64,000 nt of DNA from Variovorax sp. Root318D1 (GTDB lineage: Bacteria > Pseudomonadota > Gammaproteobacteria > Burkholderiales > Burkholderiaceae_C), in assembly GCF_001424835.1 (NCBI RefSeq), contig NZ_LMCQ01000024.1, forward strand, positions 376,927-440,926, read 5' to 3'. Below, in pieces: positions 57,528-64,000 of the stretch (position 1 is the stretch's first letter; every line of letters begins with the position of its first letter). The notes under the pieces were generated by a model, which saw nothing but the letters and a program-made list of their open reading frames with translations, made no database searches and had not been told where the DNA came from. A program made the translations under genes and the position numbers.

Positions 57528-58699
57528 GGTCGGTCGGTGTATTCGAATGCCGCGAACTGGGTTGTCTGCAGCGGGTTGAAATTGTCGTCGCTCACCACCA
57601 CCAGCATGCGCTTGCCGTCCGGCAGCGCCGGCCCCCAGCACATGCCTTCGGTGTTGTCGAGGCGCGAAAGGCCGAGCTGGGCAAAGTCGGCGACCAGCGT
57701 CTTCGCCGCGGGGCGATGGTTGCCCGCGGCGAGCGCGTCGATGTCCAGCACATCGGTGGCGTCGCGGGTATCGATCTCGTAGAGGCGCAACGAGTTTCCG
57801 GCGCCCGTGGCATAGGCGCGTTCCAGCACCAGCATGCGGTCGGCGTCGAGCATCAGGACCTCGCTGATGCCATTGTCGGCAAGGCTGCCGGGAATCAGCG
57901 GCCGCTGCGGAATCGCATCGGGAACATAGGCAATCTGGCGCGTGGCCTTGCCGGTTTCCAGGTCCATGCGGGTCAGCCGGCAGGGGCCGCCCGGCGCCCT
58001 GGTGGTGGGGGTCGGGCCATCCTGGATCAGCGCGTTTTCCATGGCAAGCCAGGCGTGGCGGCCGTCGGGCGTGAGCGCCAGGCCCTCCAGTCCCAGGTTG
58101 TCGCGTGGGCCGCGGCGCTGCGAGGCATCGGCATTGAACATGGCCGGCAGGGGAAACTCGCGCAGCAGCCGGCCATCGCGCGCCGATTCGTAGAAAGCAG
58201 GTCCGAATCCCCGTGTCACGTCGCCTTCGCTGGTCCAGAGCAGGGTTCCGGTTCTTGGACGCAGGCGCAGTGCCTCTGGGTCGGGCACGGGCGCCTGGGC
58301 CTCGGCCCGGCGGCGCGCGAGCCAGGGGCCGCCGCCAGGGCGTTGCAATTGCACGACGCTCTTCGGCGCGGGCGGCTGCAGCCACGGCGGTGCCCATTGA
58401 GCGGTATAAAAACGGGCGGGGTTCAGGTCTGACCGATCATCGCTGAGAAGGATGTACTCACTTCTTTCTGCGTCGTAGTCTATGCCGGAGAGGCCGCCCG
58501 CCGTAGTGCCCTGTATATTCAGCCGGTGCGGCCAGTACGCCTCGGCCAAGCGGCGCAGCCTTACCGTTGTGGCAGTGGGGATCACCGGGCTGCCGCAGCC
58601 GGCCAGTCCCGACCCCGCTGCAGCGGCGGCCGCGCTGGCCAGCAGCCTGCGGCGCAGGGGAGATGCGGGAGCTACGGGGCCTGAATTGACGGTATGCAC
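57524..58699 (-). CDS. Esterase-like/phytase-like lipoprotein
   Basis: A 391-residue protein with N-terminal RRRLLASAAAAAAGSG and lipobox LAGC: a twin-Arg lipoprotein signal is likely. The mature part matches the 'esterase-like activity of phytase' family (GGLSGIDYDAERSEYILLSD; LGLEGLALTPDGRHAWLAME; DNTEGMCWGP), a beta-propeller type of largely unknown substrate. The start is uncertain: a GTG at 58699 fits the signal best; a further GTG at 58759 would add 20 residues and overlap the rplN promoter. It is coupled to proC by a four-base overlap. Confidence 0.78.
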   Translation of the reverse strand: MHTVNSGPVAPASPLRRRLLASAAAAAAGSGLAGCGSPVIPTATTVRLRRLAEAYWPHRLNIQGTTAGGLSGIDYDAERSEYILLSDDRSDLNPARFYTAQWAPPWLQPPAPKSVVQLQRPGGGPWLARRRAEAQAPVPDPEALRLRPRTGTLLWTSEGDVTRGFGPAFYESARDGRLLREFPLPAMFNADASQRRGPRDNLGLEGLALTPDGRHAWLAMENALIQDGPTPTTRAPGGPCRLTRMDLETGKATRQIAYVPDAIPQRPLIPGSLADNGISEVLMLDADRMLVLERAYATGAGNSLRLYEIDTRDATDVLDIDALAAGNHRPAAKTLVADFAQLGLSRLDNTEGMCWGPALPDGKRMLVVVSDDNFNPLQTTQFAAFEYTDRP

Positions 58700-58741
58700 G
58701 CCGCCAAGTCTAGTTCCAGTGCATTTCGTGTCAGAAGGCAG

Positions 58742-58770
58742 TTGACATGCCCTGGCCACCGTGCAACAAT
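58742..58770 (+). promoter_or_regulatory. Sigma-70-type promoter of the rplN ribosomal operon
   Basis: TTGACA at 58742-58747, then 17 bases, then AACAAT at 58765-58770 (four of six matches to TATAAT). Perfect -35 and ideal spacing make this a convincing promoter, 144 bases before the rplN start. It overlaps the longer possible start region of the divergent phytase-like gene. Confidence 0.7.
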
Positions 58771-58775
58771 CGCAG

Positions 58776-58836
58776 GCTTCGCTTCAAAAAGGCGAAGCTT
58801 TCAGCCCAAAGCGGAAGTGCCTCGAGTGGTTCGAGG
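58776..58836 (+). other. Hairpins in the rplN 5' leader
   Basis: Two stems in the untranslated leader: GCTTCGC / GCGAAGC (58776-58782, 58792-58798) and CCTCGA / TCGAGG (58820-58825, 58831-58836). They could take part in ribosomal-protein feedback control; no known binding-site consensus was recognised. Confidence 0.4.
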
Positions 58837-58913
58837 TGCAGACGACGGGCCCAAGACTGACCGCAGCGTTTCCCTCCCGGAGGCGCATCGGTACAAGTTG
58901 GGAACTACTAGCA

Positions 58914-59282
58914 ATGATCCAAACTGAATCCCGGCTCGAAGTGGCCGACAACACAGGCGCGAAGTCCGTCCTGTGTATCAAGGTGCTCGGTGGCTCCAAG
59001 CGGCGTTACGCCAGCGTGGGCGACGTCATCAAGGTGAGCATCAAGGAAGCCGCTCCGCGTGGTCGCGTCAAGAAGGGCGAGATCTACAGCGCAGTGGTGG
59101 TCCGCACCGCCAAGGGCATCCGTCGCGCCGACGGCTCCCTCGTCAAATTCGATGGCAACGCAGCTGTGTTGCTCAACGCCAAGCTGGAGCCTATCGGCAC
59201 CCGCATCTTCGGACCGGTGACGCGCGAGCTGCGCACCGAAAAGTTCATGAAGATCGTGTCGCTGGCCCCCGAAGTTCTGTAA
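58914..59282 (+). CDS. rplN: Ribosomal protein uL14
   Basis: 122 residues, exactly the usual length, beginning [20 protein letters not shown] and ending [11 protein letters not shown]14 sits at the subunit interface of the 50S subunit. It is the first gene of the ribosomal block here; rpsQ, which normally precedes it in one transcript with the S10 genes, is not upstream. The ATG at 58914 is fixed by the family; the 5' leader of about 140 bases carries hairpins. Confidence 0.98.
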
Positions 59283-59295
59283 GGACAACAACGCC

Positions 59296-59628
59296 ATGAA
59301 CAAGATTCGCAAAGGCGACCAGGTCATCGTGTTGGCCGGGCGCGACAAGGGCAAGCGCGGCACCGTCTCGCTTCGCAAGGATGATTCGCATCTCGTCGTC
59401 GAGGGCGTGAACATCGTCAAGAAGCACGCCAAGCCGAACCCCCTCAAGGGTACGACCGGCGGCATCGTCGAAAAGACCATGCCCATTCACCAATCCAACG
59501 TGGCGATCTTCAATGCCGCGACCGGCAAGGCCGATCGCGTGGGCATCAAGATCACCCAGGGTGCTGACGGCAAGCGCGTGGCTGTTCGCGTCTTCAAGTC
59601 GAGCGGCGACGAAATCAAGTTCGCCTAA
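59296..59628 (+). CDS. rplX: Ribosomal protein uL24
   Basis: 110 residues with the KOW motif near the start ([18 protein letters not shown]), early assembly initiator of the 50S subunit. Follows rplN after 13 bases, in the normal spc order. Standard length and ends; no peculiarity seen. Confidence 0.98.
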
Positions 59629-59639
59629 GAGGTACTCAC

Positions 59640-60179
59640 ATGGCACGTCTCCAACAACACTATCGCGAAAAGATCGCGAAAGACCTGACGGAAAAGTTCG
59701 GCTACAAGTCGCCGATGCAGGTCCCCCGCCTCACCAAGATCACGCTCAACATGGGCGTGGGTGAAGCTGTCGCCGACAAGAAGGTCCTGGACAACGCAGT
59801 TGCCGACCTGACCAAGATCGCCGGCCAGAAGCCCGTGGTCACCAAGTCGAAGAAGGCCATCGCCGGTTTCAAGATCCGCGAAAACCAGCCCATCGGCTGC
59901 ATGGTCACGCTGCGTGGCGTGCAGATGTATGAGTTCCTGGACCGTTTCGTGACCATCGCGCTGCCGCGTGTTCGCGACTTCCGCGGCATCTCCGGCCGTG
60001 CGTTCGACGGCCGTGGCAACTACAACATCGGCGTCAAGGAACAGATCATTTTCCCCGAGATCGAATACGACAAGGTCGATGCCCTGCGCGGTCTCAACAT
60101 CAGCATCACGACGACGGCCAAGACCGATGAAGAAGCCAAGGCGCTTCTCGCTGGTTTCCGTTTTCCGTTCAAGAACTGA
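59640..60179 (+). CDS. rplE: Ribosomal protein uL5
   Basis: 179 residues, starting MARLQQHYREKI. It binds 5S rRNA and contacts the P-site tRNA. Typical motifs include ITLNMGVGEAV and DFRGISGRAFDGRGNY. Eleven bases after rplX, preceded by an AGAGGT-type ribosome site. Confidence 0.98.
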   Translation: MARLQQHYREKIAKDLTEKFGYKSPMQVPRLTKITLNMGVGEAVADKKVLDNAVADLTKIAGQKPVVTKSKKAIAGFKIRENQPIGCMVTLRGVQMYEFLDRFVTIALPRVRDFRGISGRAFDGRGNYNIGVKEQIIFPEIEYDKVDALRGLNISITTTAKTDEEAKALLAGFRFPFKN

Positions 60180-60187
60180 GGCGAACC

Positions 60188-60493
60188 GTGGCTAAACAAT
60201 CCCTGATCCAACGCGAACTCAAGCGTGACAAGCTGGTCGCCAAGTACGCTGCGAAGCACGCGGAACTGAAGGCGATTTCCAACGACCTGAAGAAGAGCGA
60301 CGAAGAGCGCGCTGCTGCCCGCCTGGGCCTGCAAAAGCTCCCGCGCAACGCGAACCCCACGCGTCAGCGCAACCGTTGCGAAATCACCGGTCGCCCGCGT
60401 GGCACCTTCCGTCAATTCGGTCTGGCCCGCGCCAAGATCCGCGAACTGGCTTTCAATGGCGACATCCCCGGTGTCACCAAGGCCAGCTGGTAA
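60188..60493 (+). CDS. rpsN: Ribosomal protein uS14
   Basis: 101 residues, the longer zinc-free form (no CXXC pairs; a single Cys in NRCEITGRPRG). Starts with GTG at 60188, giving MAKQSLIQREL after initiation. Located between rplE and rpsH as in all spc operons. Confidence 0.98.
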   Translation: MAKQSLIQRELKRDKLVAKYAAKHAELKAISNDLKKSDEERAAARLGLQKLPRNANPTRQRNRCEITGRPRGTFRQFGLARAKIRELAFNGDIPGVTKASW

Positions 60494-60513
60494 GCCAGGC
60501 AGGAGCAAACAAC

Positions 60514-60909
60514 ATGAGCATGAGTGATCCCATTGCCGACCTGCTGACGCGTATCCGTAACGCGCAGATGGTGGCGAAGCCCACTGTGTCGATCCCGTCT
60601 TCCAAGGTGAAGGCTGCGATTGCACAGGTCCTGAAGGACGAAGGCTATATCGACGGCTTCGAAGTGAAGACCGAAGACGGCAAGTCCGAACTCGTCATCA
60701 CGCTGAAGTACTACGCTGGCCGCCCGGTCATCGAGCGCATCGAGCGCGTGAGCCGTCCCGGCCTGCGCGTCTACAAGGCCAGTGCTTCCATTCCGCAAGT
60801 CCAGAACGGCCTCGGCGTTGCGATCGTCACGACCCCCAAGGGCGTGATGACGGACCGCAAGGCACGCGCTACCGGTGTCGGTGGCGAAGTGCTGTGCTAC
60901 GTCGCCTAA
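60514..60909 (+). CDS. rpsH: Ribosomal protein uS8
   Basis: 131 residues, starting MSMSDPIADLLTRIRNAQ. In E. coli S8 also represses the spc operon by binding its mRNA near rplE; whether that site exists here was not established. The C-terminal GVGGEVLCYVA is standard. Ribosome site AGGAG eight bases upstream. Confidence 0.98.
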   Translation: MSMSDPIADLLTRIRNAQMVAKPTVSIPSSKVKAAIAQVLKDEGYIDGFEVKTEDGKSELVITLKYYAGRPVIERIERVSRPGLRVYKASASIPQVQNGLGVAIVTTPKGVMTDRKARATGVGGEVLCYVA

Positions 60910-60933
60910 CCGAGACATCGAGGAGTAACTGAA

Positions 60934-61467
60934 ATGTCCCGAGTAGGAAAAATGCCGATCACCATCCCCGCAGGCGTGGATGTGTCGATCAAGGAAGACC
61001 AGATCAGCGTCAAGGGCACGGGCGGCACGCTCAACCTTGCACGCAATGTGCTGGTCAAGGTCGTCAGCAATGACGGCAAGCTGAATTTCGAGCCCGCCAA
61101 CGAGTCGCGTGAAGCGAACGCGATGAGCGGCACGATCCGTCAGCTGGTGAACAACATGGTGGTTGGCGTGACCAAGGGCTTCGAGAAGAAGCTCAACCTG
61201 GTCGGCGTCGGCTACAAGGCTGCAGCCTCCAACAACAAGTTGAACCTGCAAGTCGGTTATTCGCATCCGGTCAACATCGAAATGCCCCAAGGCATCACGG
61301 TGGCCACCGCGACCCCGACCGAAATCGTGATCAAGGGTGCTGACCGTCAGCGCGTTGGTCAAATCGCCGCTGAGATCCGCGCTGTTCGTCCGCCTGAGCC
61401 TTACAAGGGCAAGGGCATCCGTTATTCGGACGAGAAGATCGTGATCAAAGAGACCAAGAAGAAGTAA
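60934..61467 (+). CDS. rplF: Ribosomal protein uL6
   Basis: 177 residues, starting MSRVGKMPITIPAGVDV and ending with the conserved region PPEPYKGKGIRYSDEKI. L6 lies near the factor-binding site of the 50S subunit. Preceded by GAGGAG; normal spc position after rpsH. Confidence 0.98.
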   Translation: MSRVGKMPITIPAGVDVSIKEDQISVKGTGGTLNLARNVLVKVVSNDGKLNFEPANESREANAMSGTIRQLVNNMVVGVTKGFEKKLNLVGVGYKAAASNNKLNLQVGYSHPVNIEMPQGITVATATPTEIVIKGADRQRVGQIAAEIRAVRPPEPYKGKGIRYSDEKIVIKETKKK

Positions 61468-61478
61468 GGGGCAGCAAA

Positions 61479-61847
61479 ATGATGTTGACCAAAAAAGCAC
61501 AGCGTCTTCGCCGCTCGCGCCAGACCCGCATTCGCATCGCGACGCAGGGCGTGGCCCGTCTGACGGTGAACCGCACCAATCTGCACATCTACGCCACCGT
61601 CATCTCCGACGACGGCACCAAGGTGATTGCCACCGCATCGACGGCCGAAGCCGAAGTGCGCACCGCACTCGGCGGCTCGGGCAAGGGTGGCAATGCCGCC
61701 GCTGCAACGGCCATCGGCAAGCGCATCGCTGAAAAGGCGAAGGCTGCCGGCGTCGAGAAGGTCGCCTTCGACCGCGCAGGTTTTGCGTACCACGGCCGCG
61801 TCAAGGCGCTGGCCGATGCGGCTCGCGAAGCCGGTCTGCAGTTCTAA
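61479..61847 (+). CDS. rplR: Ribosomal protein uL18
   Basis: 122 residues if the first of two adjacent ATGs (61479, 61482) is used; it binds 5S rRNA together with L5. Typical segments RLTVNRTNLHIYATVI and FDRAGFAYHGRVKALADAAR. Eleven bases after rplF. The exact start differs by only one residue between the alternatives. Confidence 0.97.
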   Translation: MMLTKKAQRLRRSRQTRIRIATQGVARLTVNRTNLHIYATVISDDGTKVIATASTAEAEVRTALGGSGKGGNAAAATAIGKRIAEKAKAAGVEKVAFDRAGFAYHGRVKALADAAREAGLQF

Positions 61848-61865
61848 CCGGACACGAGATTCAAA

Positions 61866-62384
61866 ATGGCAAAGATTCAAGCAAGAACGCAGAACGAAGG
61901 CCCTGAAGACGGTTTGCGCGAGAAGATGATCGCGATCAACCGCGTCACCAAGGTGGTGAAGGGTGGTCGTATCCTCGGTTTCGCAGCACTGACCGTCGTG
62001 GGCGACGGCGAAGGCCGCGTCGGCATGGGCAAGGGCAAGTCGAAGGAAGTGCCTGCTGCCGTGCAAAAGGCGATGGAAGAAGCCCGCCGCAACCTGGCCA
62101 AGATCTCGATCAAGAACGGCACGCTGCATCACCGCGTGACGGGTCACCATGGCGCCGCTTCGGTCGTCATGATCCCCGCCCCGAAGGGTACCGGCATCAT
62201 CGCCGGCGGCCCGATGCGCGCCGTGTTCGAAGTCATGGGCATCACCGACATCGTGGCCAAGAGCCATGGTTCGTCGAACCCCTACAACATGGTTCGCGCC
62301 ACGCTCGACGGGTTGAAGAACTCGACGACCGCGTCCGAAGTGGCTGCCAAGCGCGGCCTGACCGTCGAAGAAATCTTCGCCTGA
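61866..62384 (+). CDS. rpsE: Ribosomal protein uS5
   Basis: 172 residues; contributes to decoding accuracy. Contains INRVTKVVKGGRILGFAALT and GKGKSKEVPAAVQKAMEEAR, the standard double-stranded RNA-binding region. Nineteen bases after rplR. No known spectinomycin-type substitution was assessed. Confidence 0.98.
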   Translation: MAKIQARTQNEGPEDGLREKMIAINRVTKVVKGGRILGFAALTVVGDGEGRVGMGKGKSKEVPAAVQKAMEEARRNLAKISIKNGTLHHRVTGHHGAASVVMIPAPKGTGIIAGGPMRAVFEVMGITDIVAKSHGSSNPYNMVRATLDGLKNSTTASEVAAKRGLTVEEIFA

Positions 62385-62419
62385 GCGCAAGCTCTCGCAA
62401 GGCTGAAGGAAGCATTCAA

Positions 62420-62605
62420 ATGACGACGCAACAACAAACCCTCAAGGTGCAATTGGTCAAGAGCCCGATTGGCACCAAGGAATCGCATCGCGCGACCGTG
62501 CGTGGCCTCGGCCTGCGCAAGCTCAACAGCGTGAGCGAGCTGCAAGACACCCCGGCGGTGCGCGGCATGATCAACAAGATCAGTTATCTGGTCAAAGTTC
62601 TGTAA
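62420..62605 (+). CDS. rpmD: Ribosomal protein uL30
   Basis: 61 residues, usual length, with VQLVKSPIGTKESHRATVRG and LRKLNSVSELQDTPAVRGMI. Between rpsE and rplO as expected; the 35-base gap before it holds only a ribosome site (AAGGAAG). Confidence 0.98.
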   Translation: MTTQQQTLKVQLVKSPIGTKESHRATVRGLGLRKLNSVSELQDTPAVRGMINKISYLVKVL

Positions 62606-62616
62606 GAGAGACTGAT

Positions 62617-63048
62617 ATGGAACTCAATGGCATCAAGCCGGCGGATGGCGCCAAGCACGCCAAGCGCCGTGTCGGCCGCGGTATCGGCTCCGGTATCGGC
62701 AAGACCGCAGGTCGCGGTCACAAGGGTCAGAAGTCGCGCGCAGGCGGTTTCCACAAGGTTGGCTTCGAAGGCGGTCAAATGCCGCTGCAGCGTCGCCTGC
62801 CGAAGCGCGGCTTCAAGTCGCACCTGCTGAAGTTCAACGCCGAAGTCACGCTGACTGCCCTCGAGCAGCTCGGCCTGGCCGAAGTCGATGTCCTGGCGCT
62901 CAAGCAAGCCGGCCTCGTGGGCCAGCTCGCCAAGGTGGTCAAGATCATCAAGACCGGTGAACTCACCAAGGCCGTCAAGCTGACGGGCGTGGGCGCAACC
63001 GCTGGTGCCAAGGCTGCAATCGAAGCAGCCGGCGGCAGCATCGCCTGA
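62617..63048 (+). CDS. rplO: Ribosomal protein uL15
   Basis: 143 residues, with the Gly/Arg-rich N-terminus (KRRVGRGIGSGIGKTAGRGH, KGQKSRAGG) and the typical GFEGGQMPLQRRLPKRGF. Directly precedes secY, the classic order in the spc operon. Confidence 0.98.
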   Translation: MELNGIKPADGAKHAKRRVGRGIGSGIGKTAGRGHKGQKSRAGGFHKVGFEGGQMPLQRRLPKRGFKSHLLKFNAEVTLTALEQLGLAEVDVLALKQAGLVGQLAKVVKIIKTGELTKAVKLTGVGATAGAKAAIEAAGGSIA

Positions 63049-63074
63049 TCACACTGGACTGAAAGAAGTTCTTC

Positions 63075-64000
63075 GTGGCAACTAACGCGGCAACGATCGC
63101 AAAGACAGGCAAGTTCGGCGACCTCCGTCGCCGGCTGGTCTTCTTGCTGCTCGCGCTCGTGGTCTATCGGATCGGCGCGCACATTCCTGTGCCGGGCATC
63201 AACCCGGACCAGCTGGCTGCGTTGTTCCAGGGCCAGCAGGGCGGCATCCTGAGCCTGTTCAACATGTTCTCGGGCGGGGCGCTGTCGCGCTTCACCGTGT
63301 TCGCGTTGGGGATCATGCCGTACATCTCGGCGTCGATCATCATGCAGTTGATGACCTACGTTGTTCCTACCTTCGAGCAATTGAAGAAGGAAGGCGAGGC
63401 TGGCCGTCGCAAGATCACGCAGTACACGCGCTACGGCGCACTTGGCCTGGCATTGTTCCAGTCGTTCAGCATCGCAGTGGCACTCGAGTCGTCGGCTGGG
63501 CTGGTGAATGCTCCCGGTTTTGGCTTCCGCCTGACCGCGATGGTGAGCCTCACGGCAGGTTCGATGTTCCTGATGTGGCTCGGCGAGCAGATTACCGAGC
63601 GCGGCCTGGGCAACGGCATCTCGATCCTGATCTTTGCAGGTATCGCGGCCGGCCTGCCAAGCGCTATCGGCGGTCTCGCATCGCTGGTGACCACCGGAGC
63701 GATGAACCCGATCATCGCGCTCTTCATCATCGCGATCGTGGTGCTGGTCACCTACTTCGTGGTGTTCGTCGAACGCGGCCAGCGCAAGATCCTCGTGAAC
63801 TATGCGCGGCGCCAGGTCGGCAACAAGGTCTATGGCGGCCAGTCGTCGCACCTGCCCTTGAAGCTGAACATGGCCGGTGTGATTCCGCCGATCTTCGCCT
63901 CGTCGATCATCCTGCTGCCGGCAACGGTGGTCGGCTGGTTCAGCACCGGTGAAGGTGGCTTCGGCTGGATCAAGGACATTGCCGGCGCGCTGCGTCCGGG
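63075..64000 (+). CDS. secY: Protein translocase subunit SecY (3' truncated by window end)
   Basis: The main channel protein of the Sec translocon. It starts with GTG at 63075 (ATNAATIAKTGKFGDLRRRL) 26 bases after rplO and stays open to the window end, covering about 308 residues. Visible are the plug region IGAHIPVPGINPDQL, FNMFSGGALSRFTVFALGIM, PYISASIIMQLM and GQRKILVNYARRQVGNKVYG, marking helices 1 through about 7. The remaining helices lie outside. SecDF, which works with this channel, is at the other end of the window. Confidence 0.97.
   Translation, partial: MATNAATIAKTGKFGDLRRRLVFLLLALVVYRIGAHIPVPGINPDQLAALFQGQQGGILSLFNMFSGGALSRFTVFALGIMPYISASIIMQLMTYVVPTFEQLKKEGEAGRRKITQYTRYGALGLALFQSFSIAVALESSAGLVNAPGFGFRLTAMVSLTAGSMFLMWLGEQITERGLGNGISILIFAGIAAGLPSAIGGLASLVTTGAMNPIIALFIIAIVVLVTYFVVFVERGQRKILVNYARRQVGNKVYGGQSSHLPLKLNMAGVIPPIFASSIILLPATVVGWFSTGEGGFGWIKDIAGALRP

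Overview
The window looks like a chromosomal segment of a Comamonadaceae betaproteobacterium, most likely Variovorax. The evidence is high GC, the linked acdS/acdR pair known from Variovorax paradoxus, the fmt-def-dprA-smg and queA-tgt groups, and many Burkholderiales-type proteins of unknown function (DUF1631, DUF2783, DUF2145, DUF3597). It is mostly conserved housekeeping DNA, with one accessory island and one catabolic cluster. I found no rRNA, tRNA, CRISPR array or insertion sequence, and no gene-free stretch longer than 300 bases. All assignments come from reading sequence and motifs; no database search was run.

Layout. 1-1772: end of secD, then secF. 1915-9452: a DUF1631 protein; leftward smg, dprA and a LysM protein; rightward def, a BamE-like lipoprotein and fmt. 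9452-10527: azlCD amino-acid exporter. 10627-17133: a leftward catabolic operon (VOC dioxygenase, hydrolase, FAD monooxygenase, DUF2783, MBL-fold protein, Bug-type binding protein) divergent from a LysR regulator. 17224-19950: pgk and pyk. 19977-22539: an accessory cassette (decayed lipoprotein-gene copy, intact lipoprotein, HELGH metallopeptidase, coiled-coil membrane protein). 22613-24290: acdS divergent from acdR. 24425-30880: fba, purC, a META lipoprotein, a thioredoxin-TPR protein, and the overlapping purE-purK-sua5 operon. 30949-36620: a secreted lipase, dacB, nudK, a DeoR regulator and a DMT transporter. 36613-39514: tsaB, rimI, a degenerate uracil-DNA-glycosylase-like protein and pyrF. 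39531-46847: an HTH regulator, a CREST-type membrane hydrolase, an MFS-acyltransferase fusion, a YiaAB protein, and a run of exported or membrane proteins of unknown role. 46919-51721: an SDR, a small exported protein, and the overlapping leftward operon queA-sugar-dehydrogenase-like gene-tgt. 51766-56648: recG, oxyR, dps, ubiA. 56670-58699: proC and a phytase-like lipoprotein. 58742-64000: the spc ribosomal-protein operon, starting from its own promoter at rplN and running to a secY cut by the window end.

How the genes work together. Envelope and translocation functions are spread through the window (SecDF, SecY, BamE-like, DacB, LysM). Co- and post-translational processing is represented by fmt with def, and tRNA modification by queA/tgt and tsaB/sua5. 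Central carbon (pgk, pyk, fba) and purine (purC, purE, purK) genes lie close together, but the glycolytic run is interrupted by the cassette and the ACC-deaminase pair. The most unusual locus is 19977-22539. Its architecture (immunity-like lipoprotein translationally coupled to a metallopeptidase with a Gln-rich tail, a frameshifted and deleted lipoprotein copy upstream, and an anchored coiled-coil protein downstream) suggests a toxin/immunity-type system; that is inference.
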